64,000 bases of DNA, from positions 3,796,880-3,860,879 of the forward strand of contig BFEA01000045.1 of assembly GCA_003427395.1 (NCBI GenBank), read 5' to 3'. Shown in pieces: positions 1 through 12,146 of the stretch. Made by a program: the position numbers and the translations under genes. The DNA comes from Chara braunii (Eukaryota > Streptophyta > Charophyceae > Charales > Characeae). Every line of letters begins with the position of its first letter. The first letter of the stretch is position 1. The notes below the pieces were generated by a model. That model was not told where the DNA came from. It saw only the letters and a list, made by a program, of their open reading frames with translations, and ran no database searches.

Positions 1-1060
1 GTGTAATCTTCGGGGAAAACTTGGGGAGGGTTATAAGGTGAGATACCCTAAAAAATTCCTTAATTCGCAGAGAAGAAAAAAAAGAAAAATAATTGTAATC
101 TTTGGCGAAGATTTAGGGAAGGTAAGCATGACAAGCACCTCGAAAAACGGCTAAGTTGCCAGATAATAAAAATAAGAAAAATAAGTGTAATCTTCGTCGA
201 AGACTTGGGGAGGGTTAGTAGGTGAGGTAATAAACAAAAAACGGCTAAGATCCCAGAGAAGAAAAAAAAGAAATATATTTGTAATCTTCGCCGAAGACTT
301 GGGGAGGATTAGAATGTGAGGTACCCTAAAAAACGGCTAGGATCCTAAATAATAAAAAAATAAAAAATAAGTGTAATCTTTGACGAAGACTTGAGAATAG
401 TTAGCAGAAAGAGGACCTCAACAACGACTTAGTTCCTAGAGAAGACAAAAAAAACAAATAAGTGTAACCTTCAGCGAAGACTTGAGGAGGGTTAGCAGGT
501 GAGGTACCAACAAAAACGGCTAAGTTTCCAAAGAAAAAAACGAAGAAAAAAAAGTGTGATATTCGGCAAAGACTTGGAGAGGGTTAGCATGACGAAGACC
601 TAAAAAAACGGCTAAGTTCCCAAAGAAGAAAAATAAAAAAAATAAGTGTAATCTTCGACGAAGACTTGGGGAGGGTAAGAAGGTGAGGTACCATAAAAAA
701 CGGCTGAGTTCTCAAAGAAGAAAAAAAAAAGACAAAATAAGTGTAATCTTCGACGAAGAATTGGGGAGGGTTAGAAAATGAGGTACCTAAAAAAGCATCC
801 AAGTTTGCAGAGAAGAAAAAAAACAAAAATAAGTGTAATCTCCGGCGAAGACTTGGGGAAGGCTAGCAGGTGAGATACCCTAAAAAACGATTAAGTTTCA
901 AAATAAGAAAAATAAAAAAAATAAGTGTAATCTTCGACGAAGACTTGGGGAGGGTTAGCATGTGAGATACCCTAAAAAACGGCTAAGTTCCCAAATGGGT
1001 GTAATCTTCGACGAAACGAAAATTGTTATCTTTAAAGAAACTCAATTGTAATTTTGGTGA
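1..1060. repeat. 92-bp tandem satellite, about 11 copies
   Basis: Degenerate monomers begin with GTGTAATCTTCG near 1, 92, 183, 279, 370, 462, 553, 646, 739, 832, 925 and 1000. Each holds GAAGACTTGGGGAGGGTTAG, a GAGGTACC-like stretch, AAAAAACGGCTAAG and an A-rich spacer. The array probably starts left of the window and decays after 1000. Open frames here encode only low-complexity Phe/Ser-rich peptides and are not genes. Confidence 0.9.
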
Positions 1061-1554
1061 AGATTGTACTATAGGAATGAGTGTATTATCAATCACCACC
1101 AATTCGTCAACAAAGGGACACATCAACAACCCTAGTTCTTAAAGAGCAAACACACTTCATTGACAAAAGATAAACCTCTTAAAACCTTCAGCAAATAAAA
1201 AAGTCAACTCTTTAGCGAATTCACTAAAAATTCATTGCAAGTTTCACTGAACGATTCTCCGAAGGTTTCTGGGGCCATTAACCACAAGTGAAACCAGAAA
1301 GAGTCAAAATAGAGGGGGTGCCCGGGTCTTTTGCTATGGTTGAACGACCGGGTGGGCTAGTGCTGCTTGGGGCTGCGAGCCTCAATTTGAGCACTACACG
1401 CTAAGTCGGATGTCTGCATGAGCAACAAATGATATTGAGAAATGGACAAAGGAAACCGCACGCGTAAAATTGCAAGAGATGACCACCTTCTACTAACCTC
1501 CAAAACATAAATGAGATCCATGTCCTCGAGGCCACCCCCTCGGGCGTTAACATT
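1061..1554. other. Unassigned spacer
   Basis: Mixed sequence between two tandem arrays. No open frame, RNA gene or clear repeat unit is seen. Confidence 0.5.
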
Positions 1555-1754
1555 GAGAATGGAAAAGAATGACCCTAACCAGGCTGTTCGGTTTGAGAAT
1601 GAAAATGAATGACTCTAACCAGGCTGTTCTACTTGAGAATGGAAAGGAATGACCCTAACCAGGCTTCTCGACTTGAGAATGGAAAGGAATGGCCTTAACC
1701 AGACTGTTCGATTTGATAATGGAAATAAATGACCCTAACCAGATTGTTCGGAAA
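1555..1754. repeat. 40-bp tandem repeat, 5 copies
   Basis: Five consecutive 40-bp units start at 1555, 1595, 1635, 1675 and 1715. Each contains GAGAATGGAAAGGAATGACC followed by CTAACCAGGCTGTTC and differs at a few positions. Fragments of the GAATG-rich theme continue to about 2060. Confidence 0.9.
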
Positions 1755-2963
1755 TGACCCCTGACAAGGGTCATTTCTTTTGAAATAGGCATTGGTGTCC
1801 CCTGCATAATTGATTGAGAAAGGTTGATTGAGATTGAGCTGAGATGAGCAATGTGAGATGGAAAAGGCCGGGGGGTCGGTCATTGGAATAGCCATGAGGA
1901 TGTATGAATGAGAATGGATGAATGAGAATAATGCATTGGAAAGAGAAGGACAGGATAAAGGGAAAACGAGTCTTGAGTCGAGAAGGGCATGGACCGTTGG
2001 GACAATCATAAGGATGAGTTATTGGAATGAGAAAGTTGAGGATTGAAGATGGGACGACGGGTCGGCCTTGAAAGATGACTATTAAGAAAGCGACCGCCAG
2101 AGCGGCCACAAGGGGTGGCCTTGTTGGTGAGAGGCTGTCGGACCAGCCATCAGAATCAACCGTGAGAAAGGACTGGAAATAGCATTGGATTGAGTGATTG
2201 AGGATTGGATATTGCATTGCATAGTCAGGGGACCCTGGGCAAATTGATGAAAGGTCGTCGGGCCGACCATGAAAATAACAAGAGATTGAGTTTTCCTTTT
2301 TTTTCTAGTCTCAGGCCTCAACATGAGGGGGATAGCGATGCATGCACCGCGACCCCAAAACCTCTACCCGTCAAGGAAAAAGTCCCAGCACGACCTATTC
2401 CTCTTAAGGAAGCATAAGGGTTGAAGAACCAGGGCATCGTTCTCTTTGATCAATGCTCGTCGTCCGGAACTACCTCCGACAACGAGCTCTAGTCGGGGGG
2501 TTCAAACTGCGCCTCATATTAAGAACCTAAACGTCAAGGGCGTGGAGCCAAACGGGTGAGAGAGTCATTCTTTTCCTAAGTCTCATTTTTTCTCTCCCCA
2601 ACCACACGCCATACCGTAGAGGGGCGGCGTGGCCATTTGGAATGGACCAAGGCTGCTCACATTAAGTTGAGCGGCACTGTCCAAAGGGAGGGGTCGGGCG
2701 TGGTACCGGGAGGAAGCCGCAACCACCACAGGGCGAGTGACACCGCCCTGCCGGATCATTACAATCGTTCCGGGACTAACCGCGAGGTCTTCGTAACTGC
2801 ACTCGCAGACTAATAAAGAACCTCAACTCTCTTGAAAGGAAGAGGCCGGATCCAAGAAAACACCACTCAGGAGGAACGATTCACGAGAAAGCCTTTACGG
2901 CAAGACGAGGTCCTGGGAGGTTTGGACTGGACCTACCTGCCAGATGTGAGGTGGTACCTCAGT
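1755..2963. other. Degenerate repeat-derived spacer, no gene
   Basis: The short open frames on both strands have low-complexity content and no recognisable domain. The recurring phrase 'gtcggaccagccat / gtcgggccgaccat' at about 2137 and 2257 suggests older, diverged tandem units. Confidence 0.4.
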
Positions 2964-3498
2964 GATGACGCCCGTCTCGTAAGCGGCAAAAGGTCGGACT
3001 AAGTAGAAGGATGAGGTGTTACCTGCCGAGGAAGGACTGATCACCCTTCCTTCTAGGAGCAGGTGGGCCGTTGTTCTTGACTCAGTTGGTGGGCCAAGGT
3101 CTGCGTACCTCCGAGTGAGAACCAGTCGTGCGATGGGGACATCGCATTTTGAGTGGGGGGAAGGTGTGCCATCTACCGATGAAAAAGCGTGCAAAAGAGA
3201 AGGCTACCATCTGTCTCTTATACACATCTAGATGTGTATAAGAGACAGCAGCAATGACTCCCGTCTCGTAACGGCAAAAGGTCGGACTAAGTAGAAGGAT
3301 GAGGTGTTACCTGCCGAGGAAGGACTGATCACCCTTCCTTCTAGGAGCAGGTGGACCGTTGTTCTTGACTCAGTTGGTGGGCCAAGGTCTGCGTACCTCC
3401 GAGTGATCATTAGTCGTGCGATGGGGACATCGCAATTTGAGTGGGGGGAAGGTGTGTCATCTACCGATGAAAAAACGTGCAAAAGAGAAGGTTGCCAT
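2964..3498. repeat. Direct duplication (about 247 bp) flanking an adapter
   Basis: Bases 2964-3210 and 3252-3498 are near-identical direct copies separated only by a 38-bp Nextera junction. The right copy shows a few substitutions, such as TGGACC for TGGGCC and GTTGCCAT for GCTACCAT. Duplication exactly around an adapter suggests an assembly artefact or two collapsed paralogous repeat reads rather than a genomic duplication. Confidence 0.85.
3211..3248. other. Nextera transposase junction adapter (contaminant)
   Basis: CTGTCTCTTATACACATCT at 3211-3229 is followed directly by its exact reverse complement at 3230-3248. This is the mosaic-end circularisation junction of Nextera mate-pair libraries and is not genomic. 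The adjacent open frames gain the C-terminal peptide SLIHI from it. Confidence 0.98.
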
Positions 3499-3504
3499 GA
3501 GCTC

Positions 3505-4540
3505 AAGAAATTGTGTAATTGACTTTGCGCAGGCTTGAGAGAAGGTCAGGCAAGATGTTCAGAAAAGAAAAGAAATTATGTAATTGACTTTGCGTAGGCT
3601 TGAGATAAGGTCTGGCAAGATGTCCAGAAGAAAAATGCTTGTGTAATTGACTGTGCGCAGGCTTGAGAAAAGACCTGGTAAGATGTCCAAAAAAGAAAAT
3701 AAATTATATAATTCACTCTGCGCAGGCTTGAGAGAAAACCTGACAAGATGTCCTGAAGAAAAATGCTTGTGTAATTGACTTTGCGCAGGCTTGAGAAAAG
3801 GTTTGGCAAGATGTCCAGAAGAGAAAATAAATTATGTAATTGACTTTGCACAGGCTTGAAAGAAGGTCTGACAAGATGTCCAAAAGAGAAAAGAAATTGA
3901 GTAATTGACTTGGCGCCGACTTGAGAAAAGGTCTGGCAAGATGTCCAGAAGAAAAATATTTGTGTAATTGACTTTGCGCAGGCTTGAGAAAAAGTCTGGC
4001 AAGATATCCAAAAGAGAAAAGAAATTATGTAATTGACTTTGCGCAGGCTTGAGAGAAGGTCTGACAGAATGTCCAGAACAAAAATGCTTGTGTAATTGAC
4101 TTTGCGCAGGCTTGAGAAAAGGTCTGACAAGATGTCCAGAAGAGAAAAGAAATTATGTAATTGCCTTTGCGCAGGCTTGAGAGAAGGTCTAACAAGATGT
4201 CCAGAAGAGAAAAGAAATTGAGTAATTGACTTTGCGCAGACTTGAGAAAAGGCCTGACAAAATGTCCAGAAGAAAAATGCTTGTATAATTCACGTTGCGC
4301 AGGCTTGAGAAAAGACCTGGCAAGGTGTCTGGATGAAAAATGCTTGTGTAATTGACTTTGTGCAAGCTTGAGAAAAAGTATGGCAGGATGTCTAGAAGAG
4401 AAAGGCATGTGTAATTGATTTTGTGCAGGCTGAAGAAAAGGCCTGGCCAGATGTCCAGAAGAGAGATGTACGTGTAATTGGCGGTTGCATGGGCTTGAGA
4501 AAGGTCTGGCAAGATGACCAGAAGAAAAATGCTTGGGGAA
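3505..4540. repeat. About 64-bp tandem array, roughly 16 copies
   Basis: Units contain GTAATTGACTTTGCGCAGGC, then TTGAGAAAAGGTCTGGCAAG and ATGTCCAGAAGA. Starts near 3514, 3580, 3642, 3707, 3771 and 3836 give a period of 62-66 bp. The array degenerates after 4300 into related sequence up to about 4700. Long minus-strand frames exist only because the monomer lacks stops in some phases; they repeat LSSLRKVNY-like peptides. Confidence 0.9.
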
Positions 4541-4884
4541 TGGATTGGGTAACTTGCATGAAAGATTGATTGAGCTTGGGTACAAGGAAGGTCGGATAAG
4601 GGTGACATGCATGTGAAATCGGCAGGACTAGGGAAAAGTCGGACAAAATGACCCGGAAGAAATACGTGTAAATTGGGCTGGGCTTGAGAGTGAGGAAAGG
4701 GGTAACGAGGGGCATGGATTGCACGGGCCGAAGAGCCAAGTAGAAGAGGCATTAAGGGTGACGGAAGCCGGAAAAAGGGGCCTGGTTGGCACGAGTTGGT
4801 AGGAGGATCAACCAAAGGGTGCTTGGGATGGCAAGGCCCGGGGGAGAGCAGGGGCAACGAAAAAAGGAAAGTTGGAAGGAGGGT

Positions 4885-5066
4885 TGATGTACTACGGGCG
4901 ATGAACGAGACGAAAGGGGTTTGATGTTCTAAGAGTGATGAACGAGACGAGAGGGGTTTGATGTACTACGGATGATGAACGAGACGAAAGGGGTTTGATG
5001 TTCTCAGAGTGATGAATGAAACAAGAGGGGTCTGATGTTCTAAGATTGATGAATAAGACATGAGAA
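4885..5066. repeat. 37-bp tandem repeat, 5 copies
   Basis: GATGTACTACGG or GATGTTCTAAGAGTG alternates with GATGAACGAGACGAAAGGGG. Units start at about 4885, 4923, 4959, 4997 and 5033. Alternating unit types suggest a roughly 74-bp higher-order period. Confidence 0.8.
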
Positions 5067-8000
5067 GCCTGAAGGACAAAAGAAAGTTTGACCCTGCACA
5101 CCTCTCCCCGCTCCAAGCCCAGAAACTAGAAGAAACCCAAAAAAGGAACAACAAAAGACAGAACGGGCTCTGGCAGACTAACCACCCATGACATTTCATC
5201 CTCCTCTCCCGTCTATCCTTCCAAAACCCACTGACAAGAGATTGGTGCGCGACGAGGACATCGCGAATGAGTGGGGGGAATGTGTCGGGACTGGTGGGTC
5301 CCGAATAACTTCCCATCACTCGAGAGACTGGATATAGACAAATTGTGCACGACAGAGAAATTTGGAGTAAGGAGGAAAAAGAGAGAAGAGACAAAGGATT
5401 AGGCCGCGGGAGGGAGTGATGCCCTGGGATGAGAACCGCAGGAGGAGAGAACCAGCGACGGCAAGCGAGTAAGCGCAAGAACAGGGGCACATAGAACATA
5501 GTATGAGGCCGGGAGGGCCGTTGGAATCCAACAAGACAAAGGCCAAAGGGCCCTTGTGCCAACAAGCGCTGCACGATAGCGACGGAAGAATGGGGAAGTC
5601 GAGAGATGAACGGCCCTGGAGGCCGTGGGAAGCTAGAGGATAAGGACCCAACATGGGGGACACCTACGGGAGCCTCGGGTTGGAGGCCCCGCGACCAAAG
5701 GAACCGGCGCGCGCAAGGCGCGAGAAAAAACAAGGGAGAGGGGTCACCGTGGGGAGGAAAAACGCCCAAGGAACGTGGGACACCTTGGGGGAAAGGCACC
5801 CGAGGCCACGTGGGACTAAGTAAAAATAATGGCATCCGAGACAAAAAGTGTCGGGAACCACCGGCGGGACTAAGTGTCGGGGGCGGGACCAAGTGTCGGA
5901 AACCACCGGCGGGACTAAGTATCGGGGACCACCGGCGGGACTAAGTGTCGGGGGCCCCCGACGGGACGAGTGGCGGGGACATATGGAGGTCTCAAGAGAA
6001 AACGGCGGCAGCACGTGAGGGAAAAATAATAAAGACAAGGTGCATTGTCAAGATCAAGATCTTGACGACCAAAAATATTAGCACCACTACTGCAAGCACT
6101 AGCAGTGGCAAGCGGAAAGGCCAAAAAGGAAAAAAAAAAGCAAAGAAACATGGAGTGGTAGGCATGGGAGCAATCCGAAAAATCTCGGATCAGCCTCCCT
6201 CAAGAAAATGAATTCAAAACAGACCCCATGAGAAAAATAGGCCTCCGGGGGGAAATCGGAGCAAGAGGGGTCACTGTGGGAGAAATATAGAGGTAAAAGG
6301 AAACTCCCATGGGCATGGGAAGACCACCATTGCAGTCCGAGATATAACGGACGATACCTTGGGCAAAAGAAGGACCAAAACTAAGAGGAAGGAGCTAGAA
6401 AAGGGCCTTAACGGCCACTTGACACTTGGCATGCTAGGAAAAAGAAAGAAAGAAAAATAAAATATGGAAGAATGAGACAAAAAGAGTGAGAGGGAATGAG
6501 TGACTTGGCCGTCAGTAGGGACTGTCACAAGTAGGGACTGGCGGTAAAAAACGGTCACTTGGGGAGATACATCCGTGACCAGATTCATTATGGAATATGG
6601 CAGTTGCAATGGACTTTGATTTTGCAAAGGAAAATAAGAGAAAATCAAAGCCTCATGCAACCGAAATAAAACGGATTACATGAGGGAGGAGAAACACGTG
6701 TTCTAGGTGCATCCGGAGCCAAAATTCAGTCCGGATGCACTTGGGAGTTGACCGTTTCTTTTTCTTTCAAGTAAGGGCTAGTTGTGGGGCATTGGGGCTA
6801 GGGAATTGACCCCCATTGCAGTCCGAGTTGCAACGGACTGCATGGGGAGGGGAAAATACATGTTTTAGGTGCATCCGGAGCCAATATTGAACCCGAATGC
6901 ACTTAAAAATTTAACGCTTCATTTTCTTTTAGCATGGGGCAAGTTGTGGGGCTGTGAGACTAGGAAAATAGTTATGACTGCAGTCCGACAAATAACGGAC
7001 TGCATGGGGGTGCCTAGGCTAAGCGAAAATGAGCCACGACAAACCCGAAAGACCAGAAAGGAGCAATTTTGACATGAGGCAAGTGAAGACGGTAAAACGA
7101 CAATCGTGAGATGAGATCTCATGGCCTAGAAAAATCGACACACATATAGAGATGATGGGACGATGAAGGGCAAGGTGACCCAAAAAATAAAAATGGGACA
7201 CCATCCGGAATGTTGTCGGAGACCAAGTGGGTCAAAATAATAAAAGTCGGAAAACGGCACACGCGTTGGCGGGACCGTCGGCGGGACAAGAAAACGGAAC
7301 TAGTACGGAGGAAAAGTGGCGGGGACTTGAGATGTCCCAAGGAAACCATGAGCAAGCACAAGGAATTATGGTGCAAACAAACGACACCGTCAAGATCAAG
7401 GATCTAGACGGTGAGAAATATTAACACCACTAGTGCAAACACTAGTGGGGGCAAGGGAGAGAGTCATGGGGAGGAAAAAAAGTAAAATAACGGTATTGGG
7501 AGGGCTGCCCAGCAGTCCGAGATATCTCGGACTAGCTAGGCATGAGAAAATAGAGCCTCAAGAGGCTCAACATAAGAAAAAGGTTGTCCTTAGAAAATCG
7601 GAGCAAAGGGGGATCAAAATTGGACAAACGGAGGCAAAATGGAATCCCCTAGGAACATGGGGGTGCCATTGTTGTAATCCGAGATATAACGGTCAAGTAC
7701 CAACCATGGATATAGTCATGAATGAGGTCCCAAGGCCTAGGAAGAGGGTGCACATCAGTTTGACACTTGTCACAACTGAAATAAAAGAAAAAGAAAGAAA
7801 AATGAGAGAAAAAGGAGGGAGAATGAGACAAAAAGGGAGAAAAGAGTGGAGGAAAGTGTGTCGGCCTATTGGAACTTGCAGAGTAGGGACTGGCAGGTCC
7901 CAACTGTGACCTCATCCCTACTAGAATGAGGGAGGGCAATCCGGATTACACAGATATGACCTCAATAAAATCTGAATATAAAAAAAGAAAATGAGAGAAA

Positions 8001-8750
8001 ATGCAAAAGAGAAATGACCGTTTTTCTTTTGGACCATGAATCTGAGATCAAATCTCATGGTGGAGACGAACAAGCCATTTTTTGTGGGCCAGCTCAAAAC
8101 GGCTAGCTCCGGAATGAGGTGGCAGCCCAAAATGGAAAGAAACAAAGGAGGGAAAGAGACAAAACTGTGCATTTGGCCCAAAAAGAGAGTCAAATGCAAA
8201 AAAAATTGAAAAACTGGACTTAGGGGCTCAAATTTGAAGCGAGGGCTACTTGGGGGTGACACGGAATATTGTCGGTCCTGGTTCTCAGCCAGATCCAAGG
8301 CTGAAAATGTGCCGCTGCATGAAAGAATATCTCGGCCTACCCAAAATAGGGTGCAAACTGAAGAAATCGAGAAAAAGGCCCACTAGGACTGCATGTACTC
8401 GGCCTACCCAAGGGGGCAACACTTTTGAGGTGAAAAAGAGGCCGAAGTAGGCCAAGAGGCCACCCGAGTTAGTACCAACCACTCGGACTGCATGTACTTG
8501 GCCAAAAAGAGGCCCGGGTACCTTCGGAAGACCCTAGTAGTAGAATTTTGCCTTGGCGGTACCTCGGTTCACCTCAAGGCACATGGGGAGCCCCATGGGC
8601 TGGCCGGACTGCCGGTTTCAGCCTACATAAGTTGGGAATTCAGTCCGCCACTTTCACAATTGCATGAGGAGTGCCCATGCTGCCCAAGTGAGCTCATAGG
8701 AGTACTCTTTCACTTGGAGAGAGGAAAGGGGAACCCATGCCAGTTTAGGA
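5067..8750. repeat. Decayed duplicated repeat domain, no gene
   Basis: Several blocks recur. CACCGGCGGGACTAAGTGTC units lie at about 5850-5960. The theme GCAGTCCGAGATATAACGGA occurs near 6335, 6813, 6979, 7512 and 7672. GGTGCATCCGGAGCCAA is at 6708 and 6872. The block with AATATTAGCACCAC and CAAGCACTAG at about 6070 recurs at about 7417. GAGGGAGGGCAATCCGGATT at about 7928 recurs at about 8758, immediately beside the LINE 3' end. Long minus-strand frames over 4966-6038 are Pro/Ser/Arg-rich and look non-functional. Confidence 0.55.
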
Positions 8751-9279
8751 GTTTGGTGAGGGAAGGAAATCCGGATTGATGAGATATGACCCTTCTGGTA
8801 GAACGTACATTATGTTTCCAATAGACAAAGACCCATCTAGATTATGAGCAACTTCCCAGTCCGATTCCACTAGAGTAGGTCCCTTCTTTAGTATAACCAC
8901 CCAGGACAATGGTATGGAAAAAATCATTTGATCTAAGTTTTCGAAGTTGTCAAGTTGATTTCGAGTCCTTGTTAATTGGGTCTCATAAGTCTTTTACCCT
9001 CATAATTTCATTTTTCACCCAGGTTGCCCAATGAGGATCCGAACTGATATACACAACTCCCCTCCTATCTATCATCCATCTACTATCGAAGATTGGGTGA
9101 CGCAGTACTTCCTCATATCGTGTAGGGAAAGGTCTGTGATTTAAGGGTAGCTGGCGCCAAGTGCGTAGTAAAGTGACCAAAAAATCATCAAGGACTAGAT
9201 CTCTTCGAGCAACCCCTCGATCCCCCAATGCCTGAACGTGAGAGTGAGTTCTGGGAATACTCCAAAACCGGTCTTCCAC
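8745..9279 (-). pseudogene. LINE ORF2 C-terminal remnant
   Basis: Two short frames (9279-8983 and 8927-8745) continue the LINE in its transcriptional direction. They include DDFLVTLLRTWRQLPLNHRP and WMIDRRGVVYISSDPHWATW. I recognise no specific domain; position alone assigns them to the post-RT region of ORF2. The element's 3' end lies close to 8750. Confidence 0.5.
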
Positions 9280-9586
9280 CTAAGAGAGAGGGTGAACGTC
9301 TTCAGTGGTCTAGGGTGCCAAGCGTCGAATTTCCTGAAATGTTAGTTCTCTCCATGGGAGGTCTGTGGTAAGGATAAAGTGTTTGATCCATTGTATAGTC
9401 AAGGCCTTATTTTGCGAAGATGGATCCAAAATGCCTAGACCTCATTTGAATTTAGGTTGAATTAATATGTGTTATGTTATGCTTGGAATGTCATGAGCTA
9501 GCTCGTGTTCACCTCTCCATTGGAAGCAGGTAAGTTGCCTTTTGATTTCTTGGATGAATTTATTACTGTGACCAAAGTGACGACTT

Positions 9587-11296
9587 CTACCAGATTGAAG
9601 TTATTATCATATTATTGATTAGGAGTGTTCTGCCAAATAGCGATGTATGTTGGTTTTTCCATTGACTCATCTTATCCAGGGTTGGTTTGGAGATCCACTC
9701 ATCGTTAGTTACCGGTTTTCCTTGTGCTGAAATGGATACACCTAGGATACGAATGGAGGTTTTTGGTGGCGTCCACTTAATTCTGGGTTGTTCTGGTGGA
9801 CGATCTCCATTGGAATGCATCCACTGTCCGTGTGTCTTACTTCCTAGTTGACCACCATGTCAGATACCTATGAAAATTTGTCCATTAATTTCTTAATCTC
9901 CTCCGTTGGAAACTGAGGCCTCCACCATTAGTGTGAGGTTATCTTCAAACATAAAAGTTATAGGAATAAATTTATCAGGAATACCTGATTTACGTAAACG
10001 AGTTATATTCTTATTAATTCTAAGGTTAGCCCCTAATGCCTCCATTATAATGAGGAAAGGAAGGGGGCGAGAGGGTCCCCCTGTCTAACTGACTTTTGTA
10101 ACATAATTATGGAGAGAGGAGACCATTGATTTGTATACGAGTTGTAGCATTTTGATGCAAAATTTGCACCAATTGGGCGAATTCTGATCCAAAATTAAGT
10201 TTTTGGAGACATGCATCTAAGAATCGACAATCCACGTGATCGTATATTTTTTCAAAATCAATAAAAATAAAGGTTGCATTACTCTTAGATTGTCGAGAAA
10301 GCCTGATCATTTCATTGAGCAATAGCACGTTATCATGGATATGACGCCTCTGAAATCCTGGATGAATCCTATTTGGGAAGGATAGATAATATCTGTGATA
10401 AATGAGATAATCGTATTTGTAATAGCCTTTGTTATCATTTTATAAACTACTGTCAATAAAGTTATTGAACAATAATTACGTATATTTGTTTTATCACCCT
10501 TTTTGTAAAGAAGAGTAAGAACCTCTTGCCCCACTAATTCATTCATTTCACTTGATTCACGCACATGTTCATAAAATTTCATAAGATCAGAGGAGACTGT
10601 GGGTCACATCGTTCCTAAAATTCCTTAGGAAGACCGTTAATCCCAGGGGTTTTATCCTCTTCCATCTGCATGAGGGCCTTCCAAATTTCCTCCTTTATTA
10701 TAGGTCTTTCCAAGTGGATTCTCTGCTTATCTGTTAGACATTGTGTAAGAGGTGTGAGGAAGTTTGTCATTGCTCTATTGTCTACTTCCTCTCGGCTTGG
10801 TTATTTAGATGAAAATAACAACTCATGAAAAAAGTTGTATGTTACTTTCAAACTGTTAGCTGATGTGGTAGATGTAAATGTAGCTCGTATATTTGCCATT
10901 GCAAAGAAAGTAGTGTCCATCTGTCCTTTGGTCTGATGTCTTGTGAGTTTTGCCAACGGTGTTATGTAGGTTTTGTATATCGATCTGATCCAAGACAAAG
11001 TCTAGTCGATCATGTTGTTCATGGTAAGGAATTTGTTCTCGAATATTTAGTTTTTGAGAATGTCTTTGCTTTGCAAGCAATTTCGAATATTTATTGCATT
11101 TTCTTGTCATAAAAGTCAGCTCATTGTTAAACCAGGCTACAAATGAGTCATAAAATTTTTTGGTACAGTGCCAAAATTTTCCTACATCACCAATACAATG
11201 CTTGAATTGGGATTGAGATAGGAGAGACGCATTCAACTTATAAAAACTATTCCCATGATATGGCTTCTTTCTGAAAGTAAGGAGAGTTGCGCACAT
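9587..11296 (-). pseudogene. LINE ORF2, linker and reverse transcriptase, catalytically dead
   Basis: Residues from 11296 down contain the endonuclease-RT linker (KPYHGNSFYKLNASLLSQ, RLDFVLDQIDIQNL). RT blocks follow: LLYKKGDKTNIRNYCSITLL (10582 frame), then FIDFEKIYDHVD at about 10260 (first catalytic Asp). The YADD box at about 9950 reads FMFEDN, so the expected paired Asp is lost. The downstream thumb-like part (RILGVSISAQGKPVTNDEW, SLFGRTLLINNMI) lies at 9820-9587. At least two frame changes separate these pieces. Confidence 0.8.
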
Positions 11297-11554
11297 CTTA
11301 TGGTCTGGTCCAGGCCAAGGGCTTTGAGGAAAGATCGCTGCCCCTTGCAGGGCATTATCTAAGTCCTAAGATATTAAAATTAAATCGATTTGAGATTTGG
11401 ATTGATGCGACGTCCCATTGTTGTGAATTCATGTGTATAAACGTTCTTGTGGGAAGCATCTTTGGTAAGTATCAAATAGATGTTCGTCATGACATAACTT
11501 TTGAATGAGTTTCTCCTCATCCTCTATATATGTTGGGCAGGGGGAAGGTATTCT

Positions 11555-12100
11555 TCATCTATCCATCAATTGATCTGAGGCTGCGTTAAAATCCCCTGCC
11601 ATAATCACTGGGATCCCAGTTGGGATCTGTGTGCGAATGACCTCAAAGAATCGGATCCTATCTTCCCCCTCATTGGGCGCATAGATGTTGATCAGATAGA
11701 GTACTTCTAATTCAAACATAATTAACGTTGACACCCATCTACCCTGTTCCTCATCAGCTGCCAAGTGTATTATCTCTGCCCAGGACTCTGGAGGAATCCA
11801 AATAGCTACCCCTGATGATCCACTGCGTGGGGAATGGGCAAATAATTTTTGGAAAGGCCATCCCAATTTATGGGCCTGCATGTGAGCTAGGGACTCAATA
11901 AGGTCTGTCTCTTGTATACATACTAAATTCGGCCATGTCTTCCCTCTTACCCCCCTTAGTTGTTCTAAGATAGAGCGTCGTTTTTGTGCATCCGCCGTGG
12001 CCAAACCGTTCACATTCAAGGAGCACAAATCCAGATCAGCTGATTTGGTTGCTCTGATCCAGGCTAGGGTTTTTCCATACAATCCTTGTAGCGCCTCCAT
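11555..12100 (-). pseudogene. LINE ORF2, AP-endonuclease domain
   Basis: The 181-residue frame carries the exonuclease-endonuclease-phosphatase signatures in order: LCSLNVNGLATADAQKRR, then NLVCIQETDL with the metal-binding Glu, SSGVAIWIP, YLINIYAPNEGEDR, and PVIMAGDFNAASDQLMDR with the catalytic GDFN. The domain nicks target DNA to start reverse transcription. The N-terminal motifs are intact; the C-terminal SDH motif is not reached because the frame ends. The start at 12100 follows the ORF1 tail by about 45 bases, as in L1 elements. Confidence 0.85.
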
Positions 12101-12146
12101 ACCTTTAATGCATTGATTATACCTAGGTTATAGGCCTATATTTGTC

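Noticed and set aside
1-1060. CRISPR array
   Set aside because: Whole unit is repeated without distinct spacers, and the genome is eukaryotic.
3576-4857. Three long minus-strand ORFs (184-222 residues)
   Set aside because: They are translations of the 64-bp tandem array, with the same peptide repeated in different phases.
4966-5892. 308-residue minus-strand ORF
   Set aside because: Spans a 37-bp array and a GGGACTAAGTGTC repeat. Pro/Ser/Leu-rich with no domain or conserved pattern.
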